This document shows positions 36,976 through 49,062 of a DNA stretch of 64,000 nucleotides, piece by piece (the first letter of the stretch is position 1; every line of letters starts with the position of its first letter). The notes under the pieces were generated by a model. The model did not search any database. It saw only the letters and a list, made by a program, of their open reading frames with translations, and was not told the DNA's origin. The position numbers and the translations under genes are program-made. This DNA is from Casuarius casuarius (lineage: Eukaryota > Chordata > Aves > Casuariiformes > Casuariidae): positions 124,001 to 188,000 of the forward strand of contig PTFA01000086.1 in assembly GCA_003342895.1 (NCBI GenBank), written 5' to 3'.

Positions 36976-38214
36976 TGTGTTACTCAGTCCCAGTTTATTA
37001 TGGAGCTAGAAGACAGATTTTTTTATTGAAGCTCTGTTTGATTCTCAAACATCCAGGACTCTTGAATCCCTGCAGGCTACAAGTGCAACAGAATTTTGAT
37101 CATATTTTACTCTTTGACCTGCTTTCCCAGTGCTCTGCACTTTGAACAATTGTCTTTAAGCAAGTGTCTGCAATTCCCATAGATTTATCCTTAGGAAATG
37201 TACCAAGAATCCCCTGGCATCAGAATTTATCATTTTGAATAAAGAAAAATATGTTTAAATCCAGCTGCAGCAGGGAACCTACTTCGGGATAAACTACGAA
37301 TTCTAGTTTATGCAGCATCTTGCTTCGCAATCACTGCTCTGTCCCTAAAAATGAAACAGACTATAAAAACAACGATGATTTTTATTGTTCAAAGTGAGAG
37401 AAAAGCAAAAATCTATGTGGAAAGCATCAATCAGAACAACCTTTTGCAATCATTAAAGTAGGTTTTAAGACAGTGTCATATGTAAAGAAATGTGAAAGTT
37501 TATATTATTGCATATAACCTTGCAACTGAACACTTCCAACTGCAGCGAAAGTGCAATAAAGACGCAATCATTCACTGTTAATGAAATAATAATACACCTG
37601 AACAGAAAGCAGTTTTGCAGCATGAGAAACTAGTGACTGTAAGATTTTAAATGTGGTCTTTACTCCTTTGAAAAGCTAAAGCTGTTCTTTATTCAGAGCA
37701 GTAACAGCAATATTATCTCAGGTATAAGAAGTTAATCTTTTTTAAAGAAATGCTGAACAAATTGGTCTTTTCTCTAGTTGGAAAGAGGTAGTAAGAATGC
37801 ACTGACCTAAATAGTGGAAGGGTTTGGAACCAGGAGGGAATGGATAAAATTGATCCATGTAAACTCCTCACATGTTCAAAGAATGAGAGTACAAAACCTA
37901 TAATTAGAAGAATGTATTTAAAAGACCTGGAGTGAGTGATTAAGAAGGGCTATTTGAGGTCTGAAAGTGCCACTGCCTGACAGCAGGAGGCCTTGAATTC
38001 AGATTCCCCGATGAAAATGTGAACTAGGTAGCACACAGGCATGAAATGGTACAAACAGGTATATATTGGTCACGAATACGCAAAGGCTTGAAATTAGAAT
38101 GAGGTGACTAAAAGTGTCTGACCACAAGGAACAGCCTTTCAGTAGGAACAGTGAGGGTTAAAACTCTAACTTGAGGAGCTGATGAAAGGGATTATATGTT
38201 ATAGTTGTCTGTTT
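36976..38214. other. Unassigned AT-rich unique DNA
   Basis: No gene and no long open frame. 37370-37600 has enhancer-like words (gcaatcattaaagtagg, gcaataaagacgcaatcatt). Nothing definite. Confidence 0.4.
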
Positions 38215-38470
38215 TGGACTAATACCGTTTAACATCTTCATCAACAACCTGGACGCTGGGGACAGCGCGCGCTCTCAGTAAGCGCACTCTCACCGTGAGA
38301 GTGGCACAGCATCAAAACGGGTTTCCAAAAGGGGCAGTCAAATCTCTGTCCTTGGGAATGGCCAGAACTCAGTTGGACAAGGCTCTGAGCTAGCTTTGTA
38401 CTTACTCCTGCTTTGAGCAGAGAGTTGGACCAAATGACCTCCAGAACCAATCTATATTTTTCTGTAATTT
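38215..38470 (+). repeat. CR1 LINE 3' fragment with RT C-terminal relic
   Basis: Plus strand. At 38228-38263 one frame reads FNIFINNLDAGD, matching the conserved CR1 ORF2 segment 'FNIFINDLD' just before the catalytic FADD motif. The next bases jump to 3'-UTR-like sequence: cagttggacaaggctctgag, gagagttggaccaaatgacc, tccagaaccaatctata. The jump implies that the middle of the element was deleted. The final ttctgtaattttatgactct resembles the terminal 'attctatgattctat' of CR1. Inactive. Confidence 0.85.
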
Positions 38471-39002
38471 TATGACTCTGTATTTATTTGAACATTAGAA
38501 AGGGAAGCTTTGAAAGTTGATTTGAAAGTTTCTTTCCAAGGGCATCCTCCAAAATATGCTCTGAGTGGCTGAAATACGGCCATTCCCAGAATCAGGGTGT
38601 CATGTGGGACACATGGAAGCAAAGCGACACATATAGGGTATTCAGCAGCCAAATTAACAAAAGGAGCTGGCAATAGATGTACTGTTTCAGAGGAATTCAA
38701 GGATGATGAAACAGGAGAAGCTCAGAAGGTGAGAATGGTTACCAGGCAGAGTGAAAAAAAAGAGGAATATAGTGGCTGAGAGAGGACTTTTAGCTGGTTC
38801 ATTGTTTCCGGAACAATGGTCAGGTTTGAAGCAGAAATCTCCCCAATATAATAGCCTTTTTATGGAGCATTTTTTTATGCTTTTCCATATCAGCTTTCTT
38901 TTCCATAGCCAGATGACTGGGGTGAGCTCGCATGTCATTTCAAACGCAACAGGGTTTGACACTTACACAACAGATGTGTGTGTGTATATATGGTGACCAT
39001 GA

Positions 39003-39014
39003 TTTGCATGCAAA
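39003..39014. promoter_or_regulatory. Palindromic POU-type octamer
   Basis: TTTGCATGCAAA is a perfect 12-bp palindrome made of two overlapping inverted octamer halves (ATTTGCAT core on the plus strand). Such words can bind POU dimers, but a single occurrence in AT-rich DNA is weak evidence of function. Confidence 0.3.
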
Positions 39015-41329
39015 CTGTATCATTATCGAGTTGATGGTTGACTCTGTTTGACCACACATGGACATTATGCACATAATGGTACCTCTAAACTGTCTTAAAA
39101 TCTGGCCTTAAGATCATTTTTAAAATTATGAGAGCTAGCTGGGTGGTGAGAGCTTTGCTGAGGTTAGAACATGTATGTAAATTCTGAGGGCAAGGATACA
39201 GTAGAAGTTTAATAAGACAGTAAGGGCTATGTAAGCATGGAAAAAAGTAAGGTTTTGTGGCTGAAATGGTTCTGCATTTGGCTAGACGTGCAGTTTGTCC
39301 CAGTCTTCGTCCACTTGCCTAGTTCCTGTTTATGTTGCCCTCCAGGAGAGATGGTGACTCGGTGGTTTCTAGCTATTCTAGGTGATTATTGCTGGGGAAG
39401 AAGTCCTAAATCAGAAGTCCACTACATCACTGTTTCTTTGAAATAGAGACTTCCTATTCTAGACCACCATTTTAAAAAGCTTTTCTTTTCCCTTTTTTTT
39501 GAAACCCTTTCTCTCTCTTCCACAGCTTGAGAGTCAAATCAGTCCTTGCTGTAGCTCCACCAATGCTAGTTTGGCCCATGTTTTTCCCTATCTCTCAGCC
39601 AGAGAACCAGAGAATTAAGAGAAATCTGGACAAATCACAGAGCAAAAGGAAATATTTCTTCACTAAATGCTCTCCCTGGGCTAAATCCTTTATGTGAACT
39701 GCAGTCCTTTGCCAGCCCATGGGAAGCTGGTGGCAAATACGTCTGGCTTGTTTGCTCAGTCAGAAGACCTTCTTATTTTAGCAGGAAATATCTAGACCTA
39801 CTTCTTCTTGCTACTGCCCCTAAATATCCCCTTGTGGGTATCTCAGCAACCATTACATGGAGCCAGTCCTGAAAGCAGAGATTTCTTTCCTTTCTTATAA
39901 TGGGAGAGTTCATTTATGCTGAAAATACAGTTTTTACCAGACTGCCTGCAGGACAATACAATAAAAGATTTATCCTTAATAGCATTTCACTGAAGTTTCA
40001 CCACAGGAGACAGGGGGTTTTGTTGTGCTTTTTTTTTTTTTTATTTTCCCCTTCAGTTGCAATGAAAGTTTCTGCTCATAGCTTTTTTTTTCTTTTACAG
40101 AGCATAATCCCTAGACCTACTCTGCCACCTTCTCTCAACTGATTTTTTCTCTTTCCTTCAATCCTTTTTACTCTCCAGAACACTTCTCTCCTTTCCCTTT
40201 TGCATTTCTTCTCCTATTACGCAGTCAAAGGAAGTCAGAAAAGTAGATGGTTATGAGCACAAGAATGCTGAAGCTGAATAGTGGCACAAGCTGCTTACAG
40301 CAAGATCAGCATGAAATAGGAACTAGCCTTTGCTCACCTGCAACTTCATATTTGTTTTTTTTTCTAACCCTCTGTTTGACACAGTCCAGATCTGCTGACT
40401 TACAAGCTGTGTCTCCACTGCTGTTCTTCATCTTTCTCCAGGTTGATGCTGAGCCCAAACTGAATACCCATCTCCCTGTCTTTCTGAAGGAGGTTTCCCT
40501 GTTCCAGGATCTTCCTCATCTTTAGCCAGATTAGGTGCAGACACTTAGCCGAACTTCTAGAGCTTGTCCCAAGTGTGTGGAGAGACATAGCACCCTGCAG
40601 AGGGGAGATGCCTGCCTCCAGGTGAGATGGGACACTTGAGAAGTGCCTGTCTCTTCCCATTAAGCTTAGCCAGCTTAGATGAGGCACCTAAGTTCCAAGT
40701 GGCAAACTAAGAGGAACGCAGCCCTGTATGAGTGATATTGCTCTCAAATTGCATGAATAAGGGTATACTGGCACACTCCAGCTCTGCATATTCCTCTCTG
40801 ACTCCTCTGGAGATGCAAAGATGTGTAGGGTACATGGCCTGCATACTGGCTTGGATGGAGGGAGACTTGAGATGGTATCGTAGCTCATGCCAGTCCTCCC
40901 TTGTCTGCCTCTTGTTTCTCTGCCACTCAATAAGCAGAATGGTACCTATCTTCTTCCTAAATTGTTGCAGAATTGTTTTAAAGGGCTGTTCGAGCAGCAT
41001 GTCTCATAATTAATTGTTATCCCAAGCTTCCTCAGGTGCCTGACAGCTTGAACATCCAAGAATTTATGGGCATTTGGTAATGTCTGAAAATGGAAGAGTC
41101 TCTTTAATATGCTTATGATAAGTATTTGCACTATTTTAGAAAGCCATTTTCATTCCACTCAGACACTTGTTAAATAACTTTTTAGAACTTGAACATTTAC
41201 TGCTCGTTTTATATGTGAAATAAATCAATCAGATTTAACAAAGGAAAGAACCTGATTTGCCCACAGCCCTGTCTGAGCACAAAGGTGCCATTTTGCAACC
41301 TAATGAAGCCTTCAGTTAAAGAAATGAAA

Positions 41330-41341
41330 GGGGGGGGGGGG
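41330..41341 (+). repeat. Poly-G tract, 12 G
   Basis: A homopolymer of 12 G. A simple repeat whose length is liable to sequencing error. Confidence 0.9.
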
Positions 41342-42769
41342 AAACTTTGATGCCTAATAAAAATGATTCAGCATCCTCATAAGTTTGACAAGTAGTGTGA
41401 CTTATAAACCCTCCAGTGGAGCAGTATAACAATAGAGTAAGAACTTAAAAGTCTAGACCACAGAAGATACCTACCAACAACGATGCATCCTCCTCAAATT
41501 TGGAAGAGCTTTGTAGAATCTTTGGGAAAGAAAAGAGCCCCAAGCAAAGTGATGAATATAAACAGAAAATTGTACCAAAGGTGATGAAGACCTTTGCATT
41601 TGGACCCATGGCAACAAATGATGTCTGCATGCACTCAGCTTTCAGTGATCATGCTTGTTGAAGCTGATAATGAGATTGCAAACTGAATCTTTCTATGTTT
41701 GTATGTGCCTCGCACAAAAATGGGATACTACACTATGAAATAGGGATTCTTTGCAGTTAGTAACGCATTTTGGAATGAACTTTTGAAAGTGAGGCACTTC
41801 TGTCAGATTCTGTCTAGCTTGAGGGGCACAAATGAGTATAGCCCTGACTTCCTTCGGTGGCAAACAGAGCTCAGAGCAATGAACAGAAGCTCTTCAACTC
41901 CAAAAAATCAAAGCACAAGATCTTCATAGGTGAACCTGACTTACCATAGCAGTAGGATATTTAGACTTCCTACCGTAGCCTGTAGCTGCCCTTCTTGGCA
42001 CTTGTGCTGACATCTATGCTCAAGAGCGTGACTGACAGTTAAGGTCATCTCCCATTCTGGGCTGCCATAATTTAGCCTAACGTGCTCAATGGACTAGCAG
42101 TTATTCAGGGCTACCCAGCACTCAGTGTTTGGCTGTAATATGGCTACAGTCTCTTCTTACAATCTTCTCTACTGTTTCTAAACCAATGCATTATTTTTCG
42201 TTTTCTTTTCCTAGTACTCCATAGTTAATCGCTACAGAGTTTAAATATGGATTTATATATATATAAAAAGAAGAGCTCCTTAACACCTTTATAAATCATC
42301 CATTCTTCACAGTCTGAGGTTATTACCAGATGGGTATCTGTCGAGGCCTGTCTGAAGAGACTATCTGTGACTTTGATGTATTTTTCCTATGCTGCTAACA
42401 AATGGGTCACAGCCTAGTTATGTGATTATACAACATGTTTACAACTTCTGCCATGCTGAAGATGCACAGAGTATTGCTTGGCAGGAGCCAGGACATGCAT
42501 CTTGCATGACAGAGAAGTTCTGCCTTCCCTCCCTTCCATCCTTCCACGTACACGGGGAATCTCACACCGGCCAAACCTCCTCGCCGTCACAGCTGAGAAC
42601 GGTGCTGCTGGTTCTCACAGACACAGTCTCCCCGTCTTTAGTATGCTTTCAAGCTCAGCAACAAGAAAGGATTAAAACTGTACTGTGTGAAGGCTTCTGT
42701 GTTATGAAGTATCATCATCCAAACACTTTAAATAGTATTCTATAACATAGTCTACCATAAGTTCAGTTT

Positions 42770-43070
42770 TTACTCAGTCACTTGAAATGCACTTAGCAAA
42801 ATTGCTTCTTTTGCTGTTTTCACAACAGCTCTGAAAGTCAGCCTCTAGTTTAATGATAACTGCTTTTAATCACGGTTTGGCTTGTTTCATTTTGACAGCA
42901 TTGATGTAACAAATTATTTATTTTCTCTATGTTAAATATGCTGCCATTGCAGCTACCAGAATTTTGTTACTGTTGCACTAAGTGCAAACGACAAGGTTTC
43001 CATCTCATTAAGGTAATTTGTGTGCATAATTTTCAGTAAACGCAATGAATAAAATCACATATCTTCTCTA
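42770..43070. promoter_or_regulatory. Candidate conserved noncoding element
   Basis: A 300-base repeat-free AT-rich segment with balanced complexity and many transcription-factor-like words: taatgataactgcttttaat, ttgacagc (MEIS/TGIF-like TGACAG), cattaaggtaatttgtg and gtgcataatt. It has no open frame of note. This texture is characteristic of vertebrate developmental enhancers. Conservation could not be tested. Confidence 0.35.
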
Positions 43071-45289
43071 CCAAAAGTATCATTTGAAACTATTTGTGCT
43101 TGTTTTAGGAAAAGAAGTTATTTTTCAAGCCCCACTATATATAGCAAAACATGTGTTTTCTCGAACAGGCGAGCCAGACTGTAATGTGAACACAGCATCC
43201 TCAAGCAGGAATTGCATTAAAAAATATTGTTACATCATTAGGCTGAACAACCCCCCTCTCATTTGCCATGAATCGCTGCATTCTGCTCCGCGTACGGATC
43301 CTGCCGGGCGCGCGGGGAGGAAGGATGTTTGTTCCTGCCCGTGAGGAAGGGGATGGGGGAATTCTGTCACTAATTTGTTCTGATCCTGCTGCCTCATTAG
43401 GGCAGTCTGTAAAAGATGGGAAATGTTTACCATGTCAGTGAATGTGAACTTTCTGCATGGAGCTGTTAACACAGTAAATAGCTCAGGAGGAGGGAGGGAG
43501 ACAGCTGGAGTACATTGTGTTTCATAAAGACTATACCGGGGCCTTGAATCTTCATTTAACCCATCACTGAGGTGACAAATATCCACCGGTTTGCTGCTGT
43601 GTGATGCCGCTGCTGCTTGCCTGTTAATTTATCTGTTTTCAGGCTGTCTAGACATTGTTTGGGTCAAAAAGTGCTGTCTCTCCCCTGCCGTGGGATTTGC
43701 CTGCTCAGCTCTTGCTGCAGGCTTGTGTGCCAAGCGGGGTTTACAGAAGAATGCTCCCTCTGTCTGGATGGCTTATTAGACAGGACTCAGAATATATGGA
43801 GGGGTTTGCAACCGGGCGAAGGCTTCCTACAGATAAAGTTTATTTTAACCTCTCCTCTCTAAAAATACACTGACAGGGATAAATAATTCAAATACTTTGT
43901 TTTTTTTTTTTTCCTTGTGATTAAAAGTCTGCCTAAAAATGTCCTTGAAATGTTCTGCTGGGAGGTTCCTGCGGGTTTTGGACAGTCCAGCCCCAGAGCA
44001 GGCTAAGCGCCCGCGTGGGGCCCACGCTGTGCCCCGCTCTGGCACGGTGCTGTGCCCAGCGCACTGGAGACACAGGCACTCACCAGAAGCCCTTGACGCC
44101 GCTGCCGTGTAAATGTTAGAGAATACTTTTTAAATGGTGCTTCAAGTTCAGTAAGACTACTAATCCATACCTTGGACATATGTTTGTTGCGATCACTTGT
44201 AAAGATGTCACCCTTTTAGTGGCCTGAACAATGGGGATGTCTTTTATGTGAAAAGATTATCCAGCTGCCTTATCCAAATTGTTGCTGTGAGATTTTTACC
44301 TTGGTTCAGTAGGAGATAACCAGAAGTTCCAGAAAAGCCAAATGCCCTTTTGTTATAAAATAATGTTGCATTGCATTATATCTTCGAGATCATTACTAAT
44401 TTCCTAATGTACCTGCTGTGATGTTAGACTGTAGGAATAATGTCCTATCTAGGACTTGTTGAAAATTCTCCAATTATTTTTTCTTTTTTTGGACAGAAAA
44501 GTGGCTTTGGGATTAGCTGAAATACTTTGCAAGGACTACTTATTGTGGAAGACATTTGTTGCTCTTTGAAGTACTAAGTATCCCAAACCAAAGCAAACTA
44601 TTTGCACTGTATGGCGGGAGCTGCAGTTTCTGTGTGTCGTGTTCCCATTCCATTGTGTCAAAGAGTCTGACTTCATCTTCCAAGATTTATAGCTGCCTCG
44701 TGCCACATGTAACACACCACTTGCTACAGCCTCAATACAGAGCATAGGAAAAGTAGCCCAGCTAAGGGAGCTCTCCTGAAACATGGCATGAGCATCTGTG
44801 TTGGGGCCCACAGCTTGATTCTTATGTGTGCATCTTGCTGTATGTTCAGTGGAAGTACTTTGAATTTTTCTTTTTTGCTGTAAGTTTACATTTATGCACA
44901 AATATTTTTGATACTTTAAAAATCCAAGAAGAAAAATCCACCCAGCGTTACTGGAAAAAAAAAGTCTTCCCAGCCCTCATGCCTGGGAGAGCATGTGGGC
45001 TCTACAGGAGCATGGTCAGCATGTGGCTGTGCCAGATTTCCACTGAGGGCCAGGAGATCAGCTCTGAGTTGGCAATAAAGTATCATAGGTACCGTAATGG
45101 GAAAGGGATGTTCTTGCTCATGGTGAAACTCTCAGGATGTTCAACTCATTTTGTGGAGGACAGGTCTCAGTTTTCTCACATCTGTTAACTAAACCCAGTT
45201 ATTTGCTGAACAGCACTGTGAGCAATTCTCTGCTGGCCATTCTCTTACTGGAAGAGAGCTCATGACCCCGAAAGAGGCACCCACGCGAG
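43071..45289. other. Unassigned DNA with small CpG patches
   Basis: No gene is supported. CpG-containing patches occur at about 43270-43320 (ctgccgggcgcgcgggg) and 43960-44105 (taagcgcccgcgtggggc). Frames of 118-121 codons at 43230-43586 minus, 44536-44901 minus and 44826-45188 plus have no domain. A T-rich tract lies near 43900. Confidence 0.4.
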
Positions 45290-45395
45290 GTGGAACTCAC
45301 ACAGACTCGATTGACTTCAGCAGGGCTCTGCTCTCACCCTGGCTCTTGGCCACCTGGAGAGCAGCCAAGAATCAGGCCCTCAGATGGCCAGAGAT
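45290..45395. repeat. Dispersed sauropsid repeat fragment (tentative)
   Basis: Reads ttgacttcagcagggctctg followed, about 50 bases on, by agaatcaggccctcag. It echoes the 'ttgacttcaatggggctctg ... ggatcaggccc' arrangement of the other tentative copies in this window. Confidence 0.4.
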
Positions 45396-46714
45396 CAGGC
45401 AAGTGTGACTGGAGACAAGCCATTAACTCTCTGAACCCAGCTCTGAGAATGTTTTGCTTTAAGCTCCTGCGCTCTACTGGGTCAGCAGTGATTAGTGCCC
45501 TTAAACGGGTTTGCTAGCAAGGCTGCTGAAGAGAGCATGGAAGCGGCATACGTTCAGATGAACAGAAATTCCTGACAGTATTCACCAAACGCTGGCTTTG
45601 GTCACTCCCCTTGCGAGATTCTCAGGCTTCACATCTCTCCTCACAAAACAAGGACTACAGAGAATCTTTGTTTGATTTTTTCTCCCTCCTCCCTGCTGGA
45701 ATTTAAAACAAAATGTCATGGAAATATAATTTTTGTTAAAGCTTATTACAAAGCCTAAATTTTAGGCCAAGTTAGACCTGAAAGAGCTTCTTTATTAGAC
45801 TGTTTCCATGACTAATTCTATATTTTTTCAAAGAATTTGCATAGGTTTTCTGAAATAGCTACAATCAATGTAGTAATTCTACTGAGAGTACTTTCTGAAA
45901 TACAAACTGAATAGAGAGGTACTTTGTCTGATTTACTTGTACATCTACAGCTATAGGATTTTCCACTGTCCTCTTTATTCTGAATATGTAGGTTCAAAGA
46001 AGAAAACCACTTGTGTCTTCATGCTGATGGTATGAGGCTAATAATCAGAGGACTTCATAGCCTCTTGTGCAACTCCTGAGTTGCAGAAACTGAGGAGGGT
46101 GTGTGTGGGGGGAAATGCTGAGAAAAATTAAGGGTTCTAATATATTTTCAACTCACATAAATTAAGTGCAAACCTTCTACCGTATCACTCACAAACTGCT
46201 TGCTAGAGGCATCTCCCAGAATCCTAAGCTCAACTGTATTATAAATCCCATCCTTCCTTTCCACTTCTCCATCCAGTCCCACATGTGTGTCTGGCCTTGT
46301 CTGACACTGTGCAGGACTGCTCAGCTCAGCGGAAATGTGCAAGGCACCTGGGTAGGCCACTGTTGGCTCACTTTTATGTCAGATATCTCTTGGCCTGCTC
46401 ATGGCTGATCTACTGCAGTCGTGACTTTAATGACCTTCCTCTCTCTAAATCAGATGCTGAGGGCAGCGAAGTGTATTTCACTTCTCCAATTTGTAGTGAA
46501 CAAGCAGCAAAGCTAAGTCAGGCAGTGCTTTCCAGCTGCTGTGGCAGTGATGTGGGGGTTCAGCCCCATTCACTTCCAGGGGCACCTGACTGAGCCCTGG
46601 CCCCTGGGCTCCCCCCCCCCCCCGTTCTGCCACGGATCCGCAGGGTGGCTTTGGGACAGTCACTTCTCCCTCAGCCTGGAGAAGTGGCTGGAAGTCAGAC
46701 ACTGGGGGAGGAGA
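45396..46714. other. Unassigned unique DNA
   Basis: No gene. A 120-codon frame at 46541-46903 overlaps a MIR-like element and a C13 tract and is not credible as coding. The remainder is AT-rich unique DNA. Confidence 0.45.
46611..46623 (+). repeat. Poly-C tract, 13 C
   Basis: A homopolymer of 13 C. A simple repeat. Confidence 0.9.
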
Positions 46715-46870
46715 TGGAAGATGTGGGTTCAGCTCCTTGGTCTGCCAGAGACTTCCTGCCTCTCAGCCAGACGCTTTGTCCTTTTGTGTTTCAGTTCTCT
46801 GTCTCTAAACCAGGACAGACAGCACTTTCGTGCTTCACTGGGGTGCCGTGAGGGCACATTAGGAACTGTA
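46715..46870 (+). repeat. MIR-like SINE, sense
   Basis: Colinear MIR landmarks: tgggttcagctccttggtct (like 'gggttcaaatcccagctct'), gccagagacttcctgcctct, ctttgtccttttgtgtttca, gttctctgtctctaaaccag (like 'cagtttcctcatctgtaaaa') and ggggtgccgtgagggcacat (like 'gggttgttgtgaggattaaat'). About 140 bases are readable. Inactive. Confidence 0.65.
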
Positions 46871-48599
46871 GCACCACCCAAATTCCATGTGAGAGATGAA
46901 TGAGTTACTTTATAAACTGACCTAACAGCCAGAAAAGTAGTGCATGCCTACACTGAAGATTTGAGAGATGGGCAACGTTTGCAGCACCACTGACTGCTAG
47001 AGACAGGCTGTATTTGGATCCTGTAACACTTACTGGGGTACAAGCAATAACAGATAGGGTTGTGCTTATAAGGGATAAGAGCAAATGTCTCCTGTTGCTC
47101 TGCTGTGAGGCTTTGGACAATTCAGGAGTGTGTGGACAAGCTGCATTCCCTAATTGCATCAGTCTCAGAAGGCGGCTATCACTTGGCTGCTGAGATCAAA
47201 TTTGGACAGGATTAGATATGGACTTACCACTCCTTGCTTTAGCAAGGAGCATTTAAATATGTGCAGGATGTTTCCAGTAGGTCTGCGAGGCAGCTTTCAG
47301 TTTGATAGCTACATTATGTTGCCTTTTGAGACTAAAACATCCATTGATGGCACCTGAGAAATTAGCCTTCCCTCACCTCAGCAGTCAGAGACAGTAGGTT
47401 TTACAGCTGTAGAGACTGCTGATCCCAGCTCAGCAGGTGATTTTGTGTGATTCATCTTGTGCTGTTTGTCTACTCGTGTTCCCTGTAGCTTGCTGTCTAG
47501 CAAGCGCACGTAGGCAGCCTACTCACTGTGTTTGGGGTAGGTGGCCTTGATGCCAAACAGCCGACATGTAGGCAACATCTTTCTTCTCTCTTAACCTGTG
47601 CTTATTTTGAATCAGTGACCCTTGAGCGAAGAATGGGGCATCGTTCTTCCTGAATCCTTGGCATCTCAAAGCGGTAACGGTGCCGCAGTGACATTCACAC
47701 CCGAGAGGACGTAGTGAGTTAATAATTCCATCAGACCTTGGTGAAAGTTTGGGAAAGTAGAAATATACAGTAAGAAATGTTTGGTTCACTATGCAATATT
47801 TGAAGGTGATAGAATAAAAAAAGCCTGTGTAGACATGAAAATATTTAGGACACTGGTAAAAGCCCCACACCCGTTCAAAGTTTGCCATATTTGCCTTTGG
47901 TTTTCTACTGCTCTTTCACAGATTGCAACATGCCTTCCTTTTGTTAGCTTTAGTTCCTTTTTCCCTTTTGGAGAGGGGGCACCTTAGTTATGCCCAGACA
48001 CAAACTGAAGTGAAACAGAAATTCAAAAGCACAAGTTTTTACCATGAGGATTTTTTCCTAGTGGTACTCGTACTGCAGTCCATGTCCTTGGTCTGATATA
48101 AATGCTCATCTGGCATGTAACCCAGTGATGGCCAAACAACAAACTGGAGCGCGAAGTCATTGTTGCTTTTAGCCACTGATGGTTTTGTTCCTTTGTTTAT
48201 TCCATCTGAAACTGGTTTATAGCTCAGCCCAATTCTGTTCCAGTCTCAGTTTCTGCTCCATAAACTGTATGTCTCCCAGGCTGGAAAGTCAACAGTTGCT
48301 GCACTTTCATTTCCTCCTGCGAGGGTGAATCATAACCAGGCGAGGTCTGTAAGGCCAAAAACAAAAGGAGACAGAGGTAATGTGGTGGATCAGCTTCTCC
48401 AGGATGTGTGAACTCTGCAGGGTGCCATTTACAGATGCAGTCCATGAGCTGAACCCAAAATAGTTTTCTTTGCACTGGTTGAAATAAAGTGACCCTTGAA
48501 GGTTTGCCTGATGATTCCAGTCCGATGAACTCAAGCTTTCTAAAGAGAACAGCCTCACAGCAGTGCCCTCCCTGCTTCTTTAACGTACCCTTTTGTACT

Positions 48600-48617
48600 C
48601 AGCAGCAGCAGCAGCAG
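48600..48617. repeat. (CAG)6 microsatellite
   Basis: Six perfect CAG units in noncoding context. Confidence 0.95.
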
Positions 48618-49024
48618 ATGGGCTTGATGACTTAGGAGGACCTTCCAAGTCTACGTCCATGGTCCCTGCATGTTCACAGGGAGGTTCAAATACACAGCAA
48701 ACCATGAGCCCAAGACTAGCTCTCTGAACGCCTGTGCTTGATGCGGGTATTTTGAACCTCTCTATTCTGAATTAACTTCCACACAGAATGAATGTATGTG
48801 GCTTTGTCAGCACCTTTCCTAAAAAAACCCATCTTTTCAGGGCAGAAATGCCAAAGCAATGAGTTTTGTATGACTTTATCTTTTCCTTTGTAACATAGTT
48901 GTCGTTTACTCCTTATTTTGAGAAAGTACTTCCCTATACCAGCAGGGTAGGGCTGTTACAGAATATCATGCCAAGTTGGGATTGTAGAGAAGAGGGGAAG
49001 GCAGAAGACAAGCTCAAATCAACA

Positions 49025-49062
49025 ATATACATACATACAATATATACAATATGTATGTATAT
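49025..49062. repeat. Perfect 13-bp AT-rich inverted repeat
   Basis: ATATACATACATA (49025-49037) and its exact reverse complement TATGTATGTATAT (49050-49062) flank a 12-base loop. It combines an (ATAC)n/(GTAT)n microsatellite-like composition with a perfect hairpin or cruciform geometry. Confidence 0.9.

Larger units (their letters stand above)
38471..42769. other. Unassigned unique DNA
   Basis: No gene is supported. Frames of 90-118 codons occur (38687-38962 minus, 40400-40687 minus, 42389-42745 plus) without domains. T-rich tracts lie near 40030 and 40085, with a G12 run at 41330-41341 and a TA repeat at 42254-42265. No clear transposon was seen. Confidence 0.45.

Noticed and set aside
40380..41080. 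Possible transposon fragment with several open frames on both strands
   Set aside because: Frames of 80-97 codons overlap on both strands, but I could not match any phrase to CR1 or another family.
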